Translations under genes and position numbers: made by a program
Shown: in pieces, positions 25,457 to 35,537 of the stretch
Layout: every line of letters starts with the position of its first letter
How positions within the stretch are numbered: position 1 is the stretch's first letter
DNA from: Oligoflexia bacterium
GTDB taxonomy: Bacteria; Bdellovibrionota; Bdellovibrionia; Bdellovibrionales; Bdellovibrionaceae
Assembly: GCA_016861345.1 (NCBI GenBank)
Contig: BOLD01000002.1
Location: 1 to 64,000 of the forward strand
Length of the DNA stretch: 64,000 nucleotides
Direction: 5' to 3'
Notes under the pieces: model-generated
Told to the model about the DNA's origin: nothing
The model's database searches: none
The model's input: only the letters and a program-made list of their open reading frames with translations

Positions 25457-26220
25457 TGGAGTTCGTACTGAGAGAGCGAACAATTGTTATTTTTGGTCCT
25501 CTGAATACGGTGACTCAATCACTGCTGACCGGGCTAACCGGTCAAGGTGCGGATGTGGCTTTGGTACATGCCGAGGCTCAAAAGGCTGAAAAGTTTTGCG
25601 CACAGCTCACAGATCAAAGAGAGATCCAAACGAAACATGGCCGAGCTGCCGCAATTAAAACAGACACTTCAACATTTCTGAATGTCAAAGATGCTTTTGG
25701 TAGAGTTGTTCAATCATTTGGCGGAATTGATGTTTTCATTGATGCCAATTTGACAAATACTCCGACTCCACTGAATTTTGAATCCGCGGAAATTAATTTT
25801 GATACAATGATTAACGATAATTTAAAAACAACACTGATGGCGACTCAGGCGATTTTGGGATTTTTAAAAAATAGAAAAAAAGGCCGCATCGTTTACTTGA
25901 TGAACAAAGCCGCTCAGAACCAGGCCCCAGAAGATGCCATTCAGTCGGCTTGTCGCTCGGGTTTAGTTGCCTTCACGCAAGCTTTGGCGAAACAAGTTCA
26001 AGAACACAGCATGACAGTGAATGTGTTAAGTCTTGGGATGACTGAAGAGTTTCTTCTTGGGCATTACGAAGGCTTAGCTATTCGCGAAGCTCTTGAGAAA
26101 TACAAAATTCAAAATCCTTATGCGCGAATCACAGAACCTGAAAAAATCACGAACTCGCTGATTTATTTATTAAGCCCTTCGGGGGCTGCGATTAATGGAC
26201 AATGTATTGGGGTGAATTAA
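25456..26220 (+). CDS. SDR-fold protein lacking the catalytic Tyr-Lys pair
   Basis: A 254-residue Rossmann-fold protein of the short-chain dehydrogenase shape (IVIFGPLNTVTQSLLTGL at the start, IDVFIDANL for the NNAG segment, SACRSGLVAFTQALAKQV for the active-site helix, INGQCIGVN at the end). The cofactor Gly motif is degraded (G-P-L-N-T-V-T), NNAG has become IDANL, and the Y-x-x-x-K pair is replaced by S-x-x-R-S. It is therefore unlikely to be an ordinary oxidoreductase. It overlaps the thiolase stop by one base, so it may be a partner subunit or regulatory remnant. Confidence 0.75.
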   Translation: MEFVLRERTIVIFGPLNTVTQSLLTGLTGQGADVALVHAEAQKAEKFCAQLTDQREIQTKHGRAAAIKTDTSTFLNVKDAFGRVVQSFGGIDVFIDANLTNTPTPLNFESAEINFDTMINDNLKTTLMATQAILGFLKNRKKGRIVYLMNKAAQNQAPEDAIQSACRSGLVAFTQALAKQVQEHSMTVNVLSLGMTEEFLLGHYEGLAIREALEKYKIQNPYARITEPEKITNSLIYLLSPSGAAINGQCIGVN

Positions 26221-26954
26221 TCAATATTGTAAAATTCAAGAGCCTTATTCTTTTGAGGCCTTTGAACATCGTCAATGATGTCAATCATTCGCTGAGCAGA
26301 ATGAGACAACGAGAATTTGCTTAAGACAAAATTTCTAGGGTTAAAAGTTGGAAGAAGTTTGAGGAACTGCTCAAATCGACCTTTAAATTCCTGTGCATTA
26401 GCGAAATCAAGTCCCACTTGTGGGCTGAGATAAGGACAGGTCGAGGCTTGGTCATAAATCTTGCCAAAATAGTCCATTGTTTTTTTATTCCAGATCAGAG
26501 TAGGGACATTCATGCTCCAAGCTTCAAACACAGCAACGCCTTGGGTTTCACTTGATGAAATGTAAATCATCAAAAGTGATTTTGAAAGCAGGTGTTTGTA
26601 TTCTTCATGAGTGAACTTTCCACTTTGCAGAACAGTGTAGGGCATGTTTTGAGATTGAAGATGAGATTCGATTTCATTCTGAAGCTGGGGGGAGTCAGCC
26701 TTTTTGAAGATCAGAGCGTGATTTGTCTTTTCTAGATTTTCAGGCTGCCAGTATTCTGTATTCACGCCTGAGAACCAAAGGTAATCTCTTGGGGGATTTC
26801 CCTGGTAATGTTTAAGGAATAAATTTCGATGCCAGTCAGAAAGAAAAAGTAGTCCATCAATTTCTGTTGAGTAGAGAATACCTTGGTTTTCGTTGGGAAA
26901 AGTGGAGATAAAAGGACCCGCGATGAGTTTCTTAATTTTTCCTTGGCTTAAAAT
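26217..26954 (-). pseudogene. Glycosyltransferase fragment missing its N-terminus
   Basis: The open frame on the minus strand runs from 26954 (just after an in-frame TAG at 26955-26957) to 26217. It encodes the back part of a GT-B-type glycosyltransferase: KKLIAGPFISTFPNE, IDGLLFLSDWHRNLF, FSGVNTEYWQPE, then the donor-binding half with SSSETQGVAVFEAWS and VPTLIW. The glycosyltransferase pattern clearly begins upstream of the first usable start (GTG 26765, mid-domain). No start codon or ribosome site exists where the N-terminal Rossmann half should be. The gene is cut at about 26950, exactly where a second broken gene on the plus strand begins. Confidence 0.7.
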
Positions 26955-27508
26955 CTACAAAGCTCCCCAAGGACTTTGTTTTTGATAACGAAGTCCAAGC
27001 TGAATTAAAGGCACTTCGTGATTTGGCGGCGAAGGAAATTTCAGGGTCTGGTACTGTATCTCGTGAAACTTATGCTCGGCTTAGCAAAATAGCAGATAAA
27101 ACCTGGAGACTAGCCGAGACACAAACACGTATGATTTCGAATAGTATTGCTAAGCTTGTGATGAGGCGTAACTACACAGTTGGTCCTTATTTCGCTGAAA
27201 AAATCGGGGGGGTAGGGTCAAAGCTGATGGCATTTTTAGCATCGGGGGCCTTTTTAGGCATTGATCTGATGTTAACGAGCGGTGAGACCCAGGCAGCAAC
27301 GATGTCTGAATACTATCTTAGGGATGAGCAACTGTTTAGTGGCGACATTAGGCCCGAGGATGTGTGCGCAGCATATCGCAAAGGATCGAATGATGAGAGA
27401 GCTCAATATGCAGAAAAACTAAGTAGCATGCTGGCGATGATTAAGCGGGAACAAAAGCCGACAGCGACTCAGCCGCCTGCGAAGGATCAGAAATCTGGAG
27501 TTCAGTAA
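26936..27508 (+). pseudogene. 3' fragment of an unknown gene
   Basis: The plus frame is open from 26936 (after TAA 26933-26935) to 27508. The first in-frame start is a TTG at 27023 with no ribosome site, and continuous charged helical sequence (KLPKDFVFDNEVQAELKALR) precedes it, so the 5' end seems to be missing. The remainder has a helical region (RETYARLSKIADKTWRLAE), a hydrophobic segment (LMAFLASGAFLGIDLMLTSG) and a Lys/Pro/Gln-rich tail. I do not recognise the family. A short protein from TTG 27023 cannot be excluded. Confidence 0.5.
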
Positions 27509-27763
27509 AGAAACTACAGAGCTTCATTTTTAGATCGAAGTCCTTAATTCAAACGTTTTGAGTTAAAACTGTTGCTAAAAAAACAGCGATTTTTGCTTTC
27601 CGAAAAGTTTTGAAAAATCAATAGCATATGGGCGATTATGGTCATTAAATCACTGTTGTTAAAATGTATTTCTCATTGTGGAGTGATCGCTACAGCCAAA
27701 GTCCTTTCTTTTCAATATCCTATTCATGTGATGAACGACAGTTTTGAATAGGAGGAAATCGTC

Positions 27764-28483
27764 ATGAGATTAATAAACGGAATTATTCTATTCGGGACAG
27801 GTTTGATATTGAGTGCTTGCTCAAATACATTATCGAGCAATATTAAAACCAGTGGTTTTTATGTGACTTATTCAGTGAATGCTACGGGGGGAGCTATTGC
27901 TAGCTGTGAGGCTTCTTTTAATGTTGGCGGATCAACGGGTACCTACGTTGATTTAGATGGTGGCGATACGGTGACTTGCAATGGACTTTCAATGTCGCGC
28001 TATCAAGATCCAATATTTCATACGATAACATATAAGGTAAATGTGCCTGCGGTTGTAGGCGGCGTTTACGAAATTAAATTTGTTAGAGTAGGAGAGAATC
28101 CCTACAGCGCTACAGTAACATTGCCCGCACCTATTTTGGCGACGGCTCCGGCTGCGAATGCAAATATTGTGAAGGGTTCAACACTAACTGCCTCTTGGGT
28201 TGCCAGTACTGATCCATATACTTCAATGGCAGTCAATTTGTCTTACTCTGTTCCAAAAGATTCGGGTTCAACAACGTATTCTTACTCAAAATATGATTCT
28301 GCCCCAGAGAACGGCACGGTGGGTTGGGGTATATCGGAAACTCAAGTGTACCCAGCTCAGGCCGGCCCATGGACAGGAACAGTGAAGTTTACTCGTTCAA
28401 AGAGTGGTGAAATGGCAGCAGGTTTATCTGGGTATATCTCGGCTGAGCAAACAGTTAGCGTTAGTGTTAGCTTGGTAGATTAG
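27764..28483 (+). CDS. Lipoprotein of unknown function
   Basis: A 239-residue protein with a lipoprotein signal: hydrophobic core, then LSAC with the lipidated Cys at 19. The mature part is rich in Ser, Thr, Gly and Tyr and looks all-beta, with two segments that resemble Ig-like or fibronectin-like strands (TITYKVNVPAVVGGVYEIKF; LTASWVASTDPYTSMAVNLSY). An AGGAGG site lies 6 bp before ATG 27764. It is a single-gene unit to the right of the deletion scar, and its start and signal are intact. Confidence 0.75.
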   Translation: MRLINGIILFGTGLILSACSNTLSSNIKTSGFYVTYSVNATGGAIASCEASFNVGGSTGTYVDLDGGDTVTCNGLSMSRYQDPIFHTITYKVNVPAVVGGVYEIKFVRVGENPYSATVTLPAPILATAPAANANIVKGSTLTASWVASTDPYTSMAVNLSYSVPKDSGSTTYSYSKYDSAPENGTVGWGISETQVYPAQAGPWTGTVKFTRSKSGEMAAGLSGYISAEQTVSVSVSLVD

Positions 28484-28507
28484 TTGATGAGATTTATTGA
28501 AAAATAA

Positions 28508-29806
28508 TTACAGCTTCTTGCTGATTAGAATCTTTTCCGCTTTTTTATAATCTTCTGGGGCGACGTAAAGGCGATCAATAATACGAGCGCCTTCGTAGCG
28601 ATTAAAAATTTCAGTGGATTTATCAATCGGAGCAGGGCGATCCAAACGGTCGTACTGATCCACAACAAAAATCTGTGAAGATCGATCCTCTGCCGAGGTG
28701 GCGTGATATTTTGAAAGGCGAGCTTTGGAGCTTGACCAGATCACATCAATTCCTTCCCGCTGCAGGGCTTTTTCAATGGCTGCGGGGCGAAGGCTCTCTT
28801 CTGTGTTGTGAAGTTCAATGAGCACCTTGTAGGGCTTTCGCAGAGCTAATCGCTGAGCCCAAGGATTTTTTTGCTGCGATAAGTGTTCATACAGTTTGTA
28901 ATCTGTGTAAGAGGTGTACTCGTGAATATCTGAAGGCAAAAAGAATGTACAATCTTCAGAGGTCAGATATTTATTCAACATTTCTTCGTAGATGATGCTC
29001 TTGTGGTGGAAGTAAACCATCAAGTGCATGTGGTGTCTTGAGATCAAGAAATCATCAAAAGTATAAAGAGCGCGGCGATTCAGAGCGAGATACAGTTTTC
29101 CCTTATGTTCATAGGGGATCAGATTTGAGACCAACCAGGGCAGATCAAATTTTCCATAATTCGTCCCACAGAAATGCGAATCTCGCTCGAGATAATCCAT
29201 TCGATCACAATCAAGCTCTGAGCTGACAAGCTGACTTAAGATGGGGCGAAAGTCCACGCCTTGATCGTGAAAGAAGTCATCTGAAACCTGCAAAGTTTTA
29301 TCAATCAGGCAGGCCACATGAAGCGGAGAAATATCTGAAAAAGTTTTCTTTAAAACATCAGAAAGATCGGAATCAGTCAGGTATTTAATGGTGTAGTCTT
29401 CGTGATTGGCGCGAAGATCATTTGTTAATTTAAAATTCTTTCTGTGTTTATAGATATCAACTTTGAGCTGCTTGAGCGGAGGCATGACCTCTTCAGTGGT
29501 GTGCGAAAGTGGTCCGTGGCCGACGTCGTGAAGAAGGGCCGCTAGCCTGAGTGTTTGACGAAGTCTTTCTTTCACACTGGATTTTGAAAATTTGAACTCT
29601 TTAAAGGCTTGGTCGAAGGCTTGACCTGCGATGTGGGTGACTCCAATTGAGTGCAAATATCGATTGTGGGTCGCTCCTGGGAATGAATACTCAGCAAATC
29701 CTAATTGTTTGATTTGACGCAGGCGTTGATACTCAGGTGTATCAATGACAATGGTTTCAGCATCTGAAATTTCAATTGTGCCGTGGACGGGATCGCGAAT
29801 TTCCAT
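28508..29806 (-). CDS. HD-domain phosphohydrolase (dGTPase/SAMHD1-like)
   Basis: A 432-residue protein. MEIRDPVHGTIEI at the N-terminus, then RYLHSIGVTHIAG and LLHDVGHGPLSHTTEE, give the H...HD...D metal site of the HD superfamily subgroup that includes SAMHD1-like dNTPases and YdhJ-type proteins. ELDCDRMDYLERDS adds the distal Asp. It probably hydrolyses dNTPs or related nucleotides in the cytosol. I start at ATG 29806, where the conserved sequence begins; the frame extends 24 unconserved residues upstream. It is divergent from thyA-folA, which fits a shared role in balancing deoxynucleotides. Confidence 0.85.
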   Translation of the reverse strand: MEIRDPVHGTIEISDAETIVIDTPEYQRLRQIKQLGFAEYSFPGATHNRYLHSIGVTHIAGQAFDQAFKEFKFSKSSVKERLRQTLRLAALLHDVGHGPLSHTTEEVMPPLKQLKVDIYKHRKNFKLTNDLRANHEDYTIKYLTDSDLSDVLKKTFSDISPLHVACLIDKTLQVSDDFFHDQGVDFRPILSQLVSSELDCDRMDYLERDSHFCGTNYGKFDLPWLVSNLIPYEHKGKLYLALNRRALYTFDDFLISRHHMHLMVYFHHKSIIYEEMLNKYLTSEDCTFFLPSDIHEYTSYTDYKLYEHLSQQKNPWAQRLALRKPYKVLIELHNTEESLRPAAIEKALQREGIDVIWSSSKARLSKYHATSAEDRSSQIFVVDQYDRLDRPAPIDKSTEIFNRYEGARIIDRLYVAPEDYKKAEKILISKKL

Positions 29807-29891
29807 AGTTAAAACTTGTAATTTTATTGCGCTCGAATAGAAACATAAATCCCTTGCTGCCGCCCTGCATAAGCCCATAAAATCCTAGTCA

Positions 29892-30686
29892 ATGAAGCAA
29901 TATCACCAATTAATGAAAGAAATTCTGGCAAATGGCGTAGCCAAAGAAGACCGAACGGGTACTGGGACCATCAGTATTTTTGGTCATCAAATGCGGTTTA
30001 ATCTTGAAGAGGGTTTTCCGTTATTGACGACAAAAAAGCTTCACACGAAATCCATTATTCATGAGCTTTTATGGTTTCTCAAGGGCGACACGAATATTCA
30101 GTATTTGAAAGAAAATGGAGTTCGCATTTGGGATGAGTGGGCCGATGAAAATGGTAATCTGGGTCCTGTCTATGGAAAGCAGTGGAGAGCTTGGGAAGCT
30201 CCTGATGGAAGAAAAATCGATCAGATCACAAATGTGATCAATCAAATTAAAAAAAATCCCGATTCACGCCGGCATCTTGTTGTTGCTTTTAACCCGTCAG
30301 ATGTGGACAAAATGGCGCTGCCGCCCTGTCATGCCTTTTTCCAATTTTATGTCGGCAACGGAAAACTTTCTTGTCAGCTTTATCAGAGATCTGCAGATGT
30401 GTTTTTAGGCGTGCCGTTTAATATCGCGAGCTATGCGCTGCTGACCCATATGGTGGCTCAGGTTTGTGATCTTAAGGTTGGGGATTTTGTTCACACCTTG
30501 GGAGATGCCCATCTTTACAGAAATCATCTTGAACAGACAAACTTGCAACTGACTCGGGATTTTAAAGCTTTACCTCAGTTGAAAATGAATCCGAATGTGA
30601 AAAATATTTTTGATTTTAAATTCGAAGATTTTGAAATCGTTGGCTACGACCCACATCCTCATATCAAGGCCGAGGTCGCCGTATGA
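29892..30686 (+). CDS. thyA: Thymidylate synthase
   Basis: A 264-residue enzyme, the same length as E. coli ThyA, which makes dTMP from dUMP with methylenetetrahydrofolate. Visible are the EDRTGTGT phosphate-binding loop, [12 protein letters not shown] with the catalytic Cys, [22 protein letters not shown], and HLYRNHLEQ. It overlaps folA by 4 bp (ATGA), the usual coupling, since ThyA oxidises the folate that FolA reduces. Confidence 0.97.
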   Translation: MKQYHQLMKEILANGVAKEDRTGTGTISIFGHQMRFNLEEGFPLLTTKKLHTKSIIHELLWFLKGDTNIQYLKENGVRIWDEWADENGNLGPVYGKQWRAWEAPDGRKIDQITNVINQIKKNPDSRRHLVVAFNPSDVDKMALPPCHAFFQFYVGNGKLSCQLYQRSADVFLGVPFNIASYALLTHMVAQVCDLKVGDFVHTLGDAHLYRNHLEQTNLQLTRDFKALPQLKMNPNVKNIFDFKFEDFEIVGYDPHPHIKAEVAV

Positions 30687-31183
30687 TTCTCTCAGCGATT
30701 GCAGCCATGTCTCGCAATCGCGTGATTGGCAAAGAAAACAAATTGCCCTGGCACTTGCCGGAAGATCTCAAATACTTTAAAGAAAAAACAAAAGGCAAAA
30801 TCATGATCATGGGTCGAAAGACCTTTGATTCGATCGGACAACGTCCACTGCCTGGGCGACTGCACATCGTGATCACCAGAAATCCAGATTACAAATCCAA
30901 GGATGACTTGGTGAAAATTGTTTCCAGTCTTGAGCAGGCTATTGCCTTGGCAAAAACTCTTATCGGTCATCCCTATCCTGATGAAGTTTTTGTGGTGGGT
31001 GGGGCAGAGATTTACAAGCAAGCTCTGCCACTACTGAATCGGTTATACCTGACGGTGATTGAAAAAGATTATGAAGGGGACGCTTTTTTCCCTGAGTTTG
31101 AACAATTCAATTATAAATTGGTTTCAAAAGACTCTCATACGGGTGAGATTCCGTATTCGTTTCAAATTTTTGAAAGAAAATAA
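30683..31183 (+). CDS. folA: Dihydrofolate reductase
   Basis: A 166-residue NADPH-dependent enzyme regenerating tetrahydrofolate after Thy[16 protein letters not shown], the [13 protein letters not shown] active-site loop (with an acidic residue in place), [10 protein letters not shown] and [14 protein letters not shown] are all typical. It is translationally coupled to thyA. Its stop codon is immediately next to the stop of the convergent frameshifted gene at 31184, so there is no room for a terminator between them. Confidence 0.97.
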   Translation: MILSAIAAMSRNRVIGKENKLPWHLPEDLKYFKEKTKGKIMIMGRKTFDSIGQRPLPGRLHIVITRNPDYKSKDDLVKIVSSLEQAIALAKTLIGHPYPDEVFVVGGAEIYKQALPLLNRLYLTVIEKDYEGDAFFPEFEQFNYKLVSKDSHTGEIPYSFQIFERK

Positions 31184-34100
31184 TTATCTCGCCCTTGCGT
31201 ATTTAAATGGAGCTTCTGCAAAAGCTGCAAAGATGTAGGTTCCGCCAGAGGCATTATCATATGCATAATTCGTGTCAGAAGAGGACGAGCGAATCTTAAA
31301 ACCATTTGATAAGATATCGACAGAACCGCTGATGTTTGCGGTGACATTATTTTCATCATCACTTGTATTAGCTGTGATATCTCGATAGCTCCTATTGAAA
31401 GTATCTCTAGCTGTATCATAAATGATCCAAGGCCCGGATGAATCAGTTCTTTTGATCATGATCCATCTTGGTTGAAATCCACACCAAATAAATGGGCCGT
31501 CCCCTGTTGAAGAACCATTACCTGTATACGATCCAAATTTAGAAAAGCCGGCAATTTCTGCAAAGAGATAAGCAACTACCGAGGTGCTGGCCCAACTATA
31601 AAATTGAAATTGAGTAGAGGTATGTGCCGTCGTTCCCCACTGCGTAGCAAAAGACCCTAGGCTGTTGGTGTTGAAATTTAAATAATTTGCTTGGCCAAAG
31701 CTTGGCCACCAAATATGCCAATTTGTAGCAGAGTTATCACGACCTTTGATGAATATGGCAGAAGGAGCTTTTCCAAGATTGTGATTTATTGTTTCAACCC
31801 CATCTGTGCCGGCAGTTCTTTGATAGGTGACGATATCAAATCCCGGTGTTGTTCCTTTTTTCCAGCTCCATGCCACATAAGTTCGTCCATTGATACTCGG
31901 AGTATTCCCATTCGCGGATACAGTAAGTCCACTTGCCGAAATATTGGTTACATCAATGTCTTCGCCTTCGATACTTGTGAGATCAGGTTTTATAGTTTTG
32001 TAAAATGTGGTTCCTTTTCCTCGAATAGTATCAATGATTCGGTGGTTTTCTGCTGTATTACGACACTTTGTCCAAACCATATCTGGTGTAAAGTTTCCGA
32101 GCGCATAATTTCTTGCTGTTCCATCTGCGGCCCAAATTGCAGCATTAAAATACAAACTTGGATTCTTGATGGTTGGATCAGGCAAATTCGAAGAGCAAAG
32201 TGCTTTGAACCCTGTTGGTGGAGTGTACTTAAATCGTCCTCCGCTGGCCGAGTTATAGGTTAGCCCCGACTGTCCACCCTGCCCGAAGTTAACGAGATAA
32301 ACTGCGGAAGTACTCGACCCCACAGCTGGGTAATATGAAGCACCTGAGGTGATGGTTTGTGTGGGGCTTGTTCCTGCTGTGGGATCACCACCGCTGAGCC
32401 AGACCTCGTTATTAAATCTGTACCAGATTTTATTGTTGTCAAAATCAATGGCCATACAAAGATAATCGCCATCTACAACACTATGGCCGAATGATATCGA
32501 AGTTGCGGAACCGTCTTTGTTGACGTAGTTAATATTGTTTTGCAAGATAATCGAGTTACCGCCGTGGATTGTGGCATCAGTACTTCCAGGAAGGCAGTTC
32601 GCTTCTTTAATCGAAGATTCACGAATGATCCCTGGCACGATTCCATTGGTGTTCCAGGAAACAACTTGCGTCTCCCAATACCATTTTCCTGCGTTTAGCG
32701 CTATTGTTGATCTCATGGTGTAACCTTGAGTTGCCGCTTGCGAAGATACTTTTAGTCCAGCATTACCCAAAGTGTGTCCACTGAATGAATTCAGGGGATT
32801 GAGTGTTGCAAAATTATTTGTCGGAGTATCAATTACTTGATTTTCAGAACCAATCCCACCGTACAAACCAAATCCACCGCCACCAGTACTTGGATTTTCA
32901 GATGTGGGGGGAGTGAAATTGTATGTGTACCGTGCCGCGCCCTTCGTGATTCTGAAATCATCAATGTTGCCTTGCCAATTGTAATTGCCACCAATAATAA
33001 ATGGGACGGCAACATTCAGATTGGTTGTTGAGGTAAAAGTATCTTCTTGTGATCCATTGATAAAAAGTCGCATTGTGGACCCACTTCGGGTGACGGCGAT
33101 ATGATACCAAGTTCCAGCAATTAGATTGGTTGTGGATTCAAGTGCGTACTGTCCACCCTCATTGGCGTTCATGGCAAAAGTAACGCGCCCAGGGGTGCTA
33201 TTGTTGACAAAGAGGCAATAAGCATTAGCATCTGTGGTACCATTTGCTCGATTAAAGATGTATTTCAGAGAGGTAAAAGACACATCTGACTTTACCCAGC
33301 ACTCGATACAAAAATCTCCGCTTAAGTCCCAAGTTGATGAGCTTGCGTATGAAAGATAATCTCCGCTGCCGTCAAAGTAGCCCGATGAGCCACCGGCAAA
33401 GGGACTTGTTGAACTGCTGATCTGAGTGTTGCCATAGACAGTTGGGACAAGTCCACTTTTTGAATCTGTAAATGTTGTGCTCCCATTTGTGCCGTTCATA
33501 TTGAGAGAGAGAACTACATTATTCCAATATGGATCGCCTGAGCTGGATTGATTGTCACCGCCAAGCATATTCGCATTGGAAAAATCCAGTTTGTATCCAT
33601 TTGTTCCATAGGTCCCGGCATAGTTCTTTGGCACCCAGACGCCTGTTTGGGTGGAAACACGACCGAAAGAAGTTGGAGTAAGTGCCTGGCCATCAATGAA
33701 GTGCACTTGTGAAATGTACCCATCAAAGTATCCGTATGATCCATTGAGTAGAGTTCCAATTTGTTGAGGTGTGGTGGTGTTGTAAAAACCAATATCCATA
33801 TTCTGTGTTGGTGGATAAGTGGCTGTAATGAACGAGGTCACTTGGGCACCATTAATATAAATTTTCACTCTGTTGGTATCAGTCGCCTGGGTCGTGTCAA
33901 CAGCTATAACAATATGATACCAGGCAGAAGGATCGCGAAAAACAGCCGTGGTTTCCATCTGAATTTGTGCATTGTTTGCGACAACAACAATCAACTTCAG
34001 GGTGTACTCGCGTTATAAAATGCGTTTGCAGAAAACGTGAGCAGGGCGTAGTTGGTGGTGCCAGTTCCAGAACAGAAAATAGGTTGTTGAGATCCAAACC

Positions 34101-34368
34101 GTGAAGGCTTAACCCAGGCCGAAAATGTCCAGATTTTTTGATTTCCATTTGTGTCTTGGGTTCTGCTGAGATACTGACTGCTCGCAGAGTTCAATAAGAG
34201 TGAATATGAAATTGTGTCGCCAACATCGACAGTTGAAGTGCCCGAATTTGTTCCTCGCCAGAAAGCCCCTGTATTATAAAAGGCCGCTTTTGCCGCAGCG
34301 GATTCTAACAGCGTGGCTGCACTGGCTAGGGCCGTGAGTTTCAGAAAAGAGCGTCGGGTGGATTTCAT
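31184..34368 (-). pseudogene. Frameshifted Tat-exported LamG/SPRY protein (paralogue of 19584-22145)
   Basis: Two minus-strand frames join to make one protein of about 1060 residues. Positions 34368-33997 encode a Tat signal (TRRSFLKLTALASAATLL, then KAAFYNTGAFW) and the start of a LamG domain. Positions 34012-31184, in the other frame, continue it through AWYHIVIAVDTT, a second LamG domain, a SPRY-like domain (GKWYWETQVV) and phage-type modules to FAEAPFKYARAR. The break lies at 34000-34014, where loss of one base (for example in ACACCC) would explain the shift; re-reading one base restores the frame. The paralogue in this window is intact and aligns across the break. Mutation, phase variation or a sequencing error are all possible. 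Confidence 0.75.
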
Positions 34369-34517
34369 TAGTGGACTTATCGGTTTTGCGAGAAGGATTC
34401 TCGAGACAAAACTATTGTTTTCAGAGTTTTTTTCCTCATCCTTGGTCCAGAAAACCCATCACTTTAGGCTAGATTTGCATAAAAATGAGACGTCTCACTT
34501 TAGGATTTTTTAAACCC

Positions 34518-34525
34518 GCCGATGA
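34518..34525 (+). promoter_or_regulatory. Flagellar sigma-28-like -10 element
   Basis: GCCGATGA differs from the FliA -10 consensus GCCGATAA at one base and lies 87 bp before the flagellin ATG. The -35 side is weak (TTTA at 34499-34502 where TAAA is expected). I count it as a candidate because the gene behind it is a flagellin. Confidence 0.35.
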
Positions 34526-34567
34526 GAAGGGTAAGTGAAAGTACCCATTGAGCTGCAAGGCTCACCA

Positions 34568-34606
34568 AGCATCAAGGAATGATGCTCGGGGATCTTCAAG
34601 GAGGAG
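34568..34606 (+). promoter_or_regulatory. 5' UTR hairpin and strong ribosome site of first flagellin
   Basis: AGCATCA (34568-34574) can pair with TGATGCT (34580-34586) around a five-base loop. Ten bases on comes AAGGAGGAGG (34597-34606), an almost ideal ribosome site five bases before ATG 34612. The hairpin does not cover the site, so it may stabilise the 5' end of an abundant mRNA. Confidence 0.4.
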
Positions 34607-34611
34607 GAATT

Positions 34612-35460
34612 ATGGGATTACGTATTAATACAAATACGAGTTCCGTCAACGCTCAACGAGTGTTGTGGGGAACAAAGATGAATCTTGATAAGAGCATGGA
34701 AAGGCTCGCATCAGGATATCGAATCAACCGCGCTGGTGACGACGCTGCCGGTCTGGCGATCTCTGAGAACTTAAGAGCTCAGATTCGCGGATTGAAGCAG
34801 GCTTCACGAAACGCCAATGACGGTATCTCTCTCGTGCAAGTGGCGGAAGGATCAATGAACGAAATGAGTTCAATCCTGATCCGTTTGCGTGAGCTAGCAG
34901 TACAATCTGCTTCAGATACTATCGGTCCTGTTGAAAGACAGTTCCTGAACGTGGAATATGATCAGCTCGTATCAGAGATTGATCGTATCGCGGACGCGAC
35001 TGAATTCAACGGTACTCAGCTTCTGTCCGGAGTGGGATCTATTATGGATTTCCAAGTCGGTATCAGAAACAATCCTGAGATTGACCGTATTTCTTTTGAC
35101 TCATCAAAAGCAGATGCGAACTCTGCAGCACTGGGTGTGAACCTGACAAGTGTTGCTGATAAAGCGTCAGCGCAGAATGCTCTTTCGGCAATTGATAATG
35201 CGATCATGAGTGTGTCAGCGATGCGAGCGGACTTTGGTGCCCTTCAAAATCGTCTGCAAACCACTGTGAGCAATATCCAGAACTCGATTGAGAACATGTC
35301 AGCTGCGAACTCTCGAATCCGTGACGTCGATGTCGCTGAAGAGACTTCAGAGTTGACACGAAATAATATATTACTCCAAGCTGGTACTTCGGTTCTAGCA
35401 CAAGCTAATCAGTCAGCAAACGTAGCACTTAGCCTCTTGAACAAGACTTTTCAGGGTTAA
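34612..35460 (+). CDS. fliC: Flagellin
   Basis: A 282-residue flagellin with conserved N-terminal (MGLRINTNTSSVNAQR, LASGYRINRAGDDAAGLAIS) and C-terminal (SRIRDVDVAEETSELTRNNI) D0/D1 coiled-coil regions and almost no variable outer domain. It is secreted through the flagellar apparatus without a cleaved signal. I chose ATG 34612, behind a strong ribosome site; an in-frame ATG at 34579 gives 11 extra residues not seen in flagellins. The stop codon lies inside a long palindrome. It is a paralogue of the next gene. Confidence 0.96.
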   Translation: MGLRINTNTSSVNAQRVLWGTKMNLDKSMERLASGYRINRAGDDAAGLAISENLRAQIRGLKQASRNANDGISLVQVAEGSMNEMSSILIRLRELAVQSASDTIGPVERQFLNVEYDQLVSEIDRIADATEFNGTQLLSGVGSIMDFQVGIRNNPEIDRISFDSSKADANSAALGVNLTSVADKASAQNALSAIDNAIMSVSAMRADFGALQNRLQTTVSNIQNSIENMSAANSRIRDVDVAEETSELTRNNILLQAGTSVLAQANQSANVALSLLNKTFQG

Positions 35461-35474
35461 TGATTAACCCTGAA
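35450..35474 (+). repeat. Perfect 12-bp palindrome over the flagellin stop codon
   Basis: Bases 35450-35461 are exactly complementary to 35463-35474 around one central G. The TAA stop (35458-35460) is in the left arm. No T-run follows, so it is not a standard intrinsic terminator; it may protect the 3' end of the flagellin mRNA from exonucleases or mark a processing point. Confidence 0.5.
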
Positions 35475-35537
35475 TCGTCCTCGGTACACTGATCTTAACG
35501 ATCACCCACCGAATTTGTTCAGCTTACAAGGCCTCTA

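Noticed and set aside
27509-27763. Small RNA or terminator in the AT-rich spacer
   Set aside because: Only a weak 5-bp stem with a T-run was found; nothing distinguishes it from chance in AT-rich DNA.
19584-34368. Prophage, because of the phage-like LamG/SPRY proteins
   Set aside because: No capsid, terminase, portal, integrase or lysis gene is present, both proteins carry Tat signals, and housekeeping genes lie between them.
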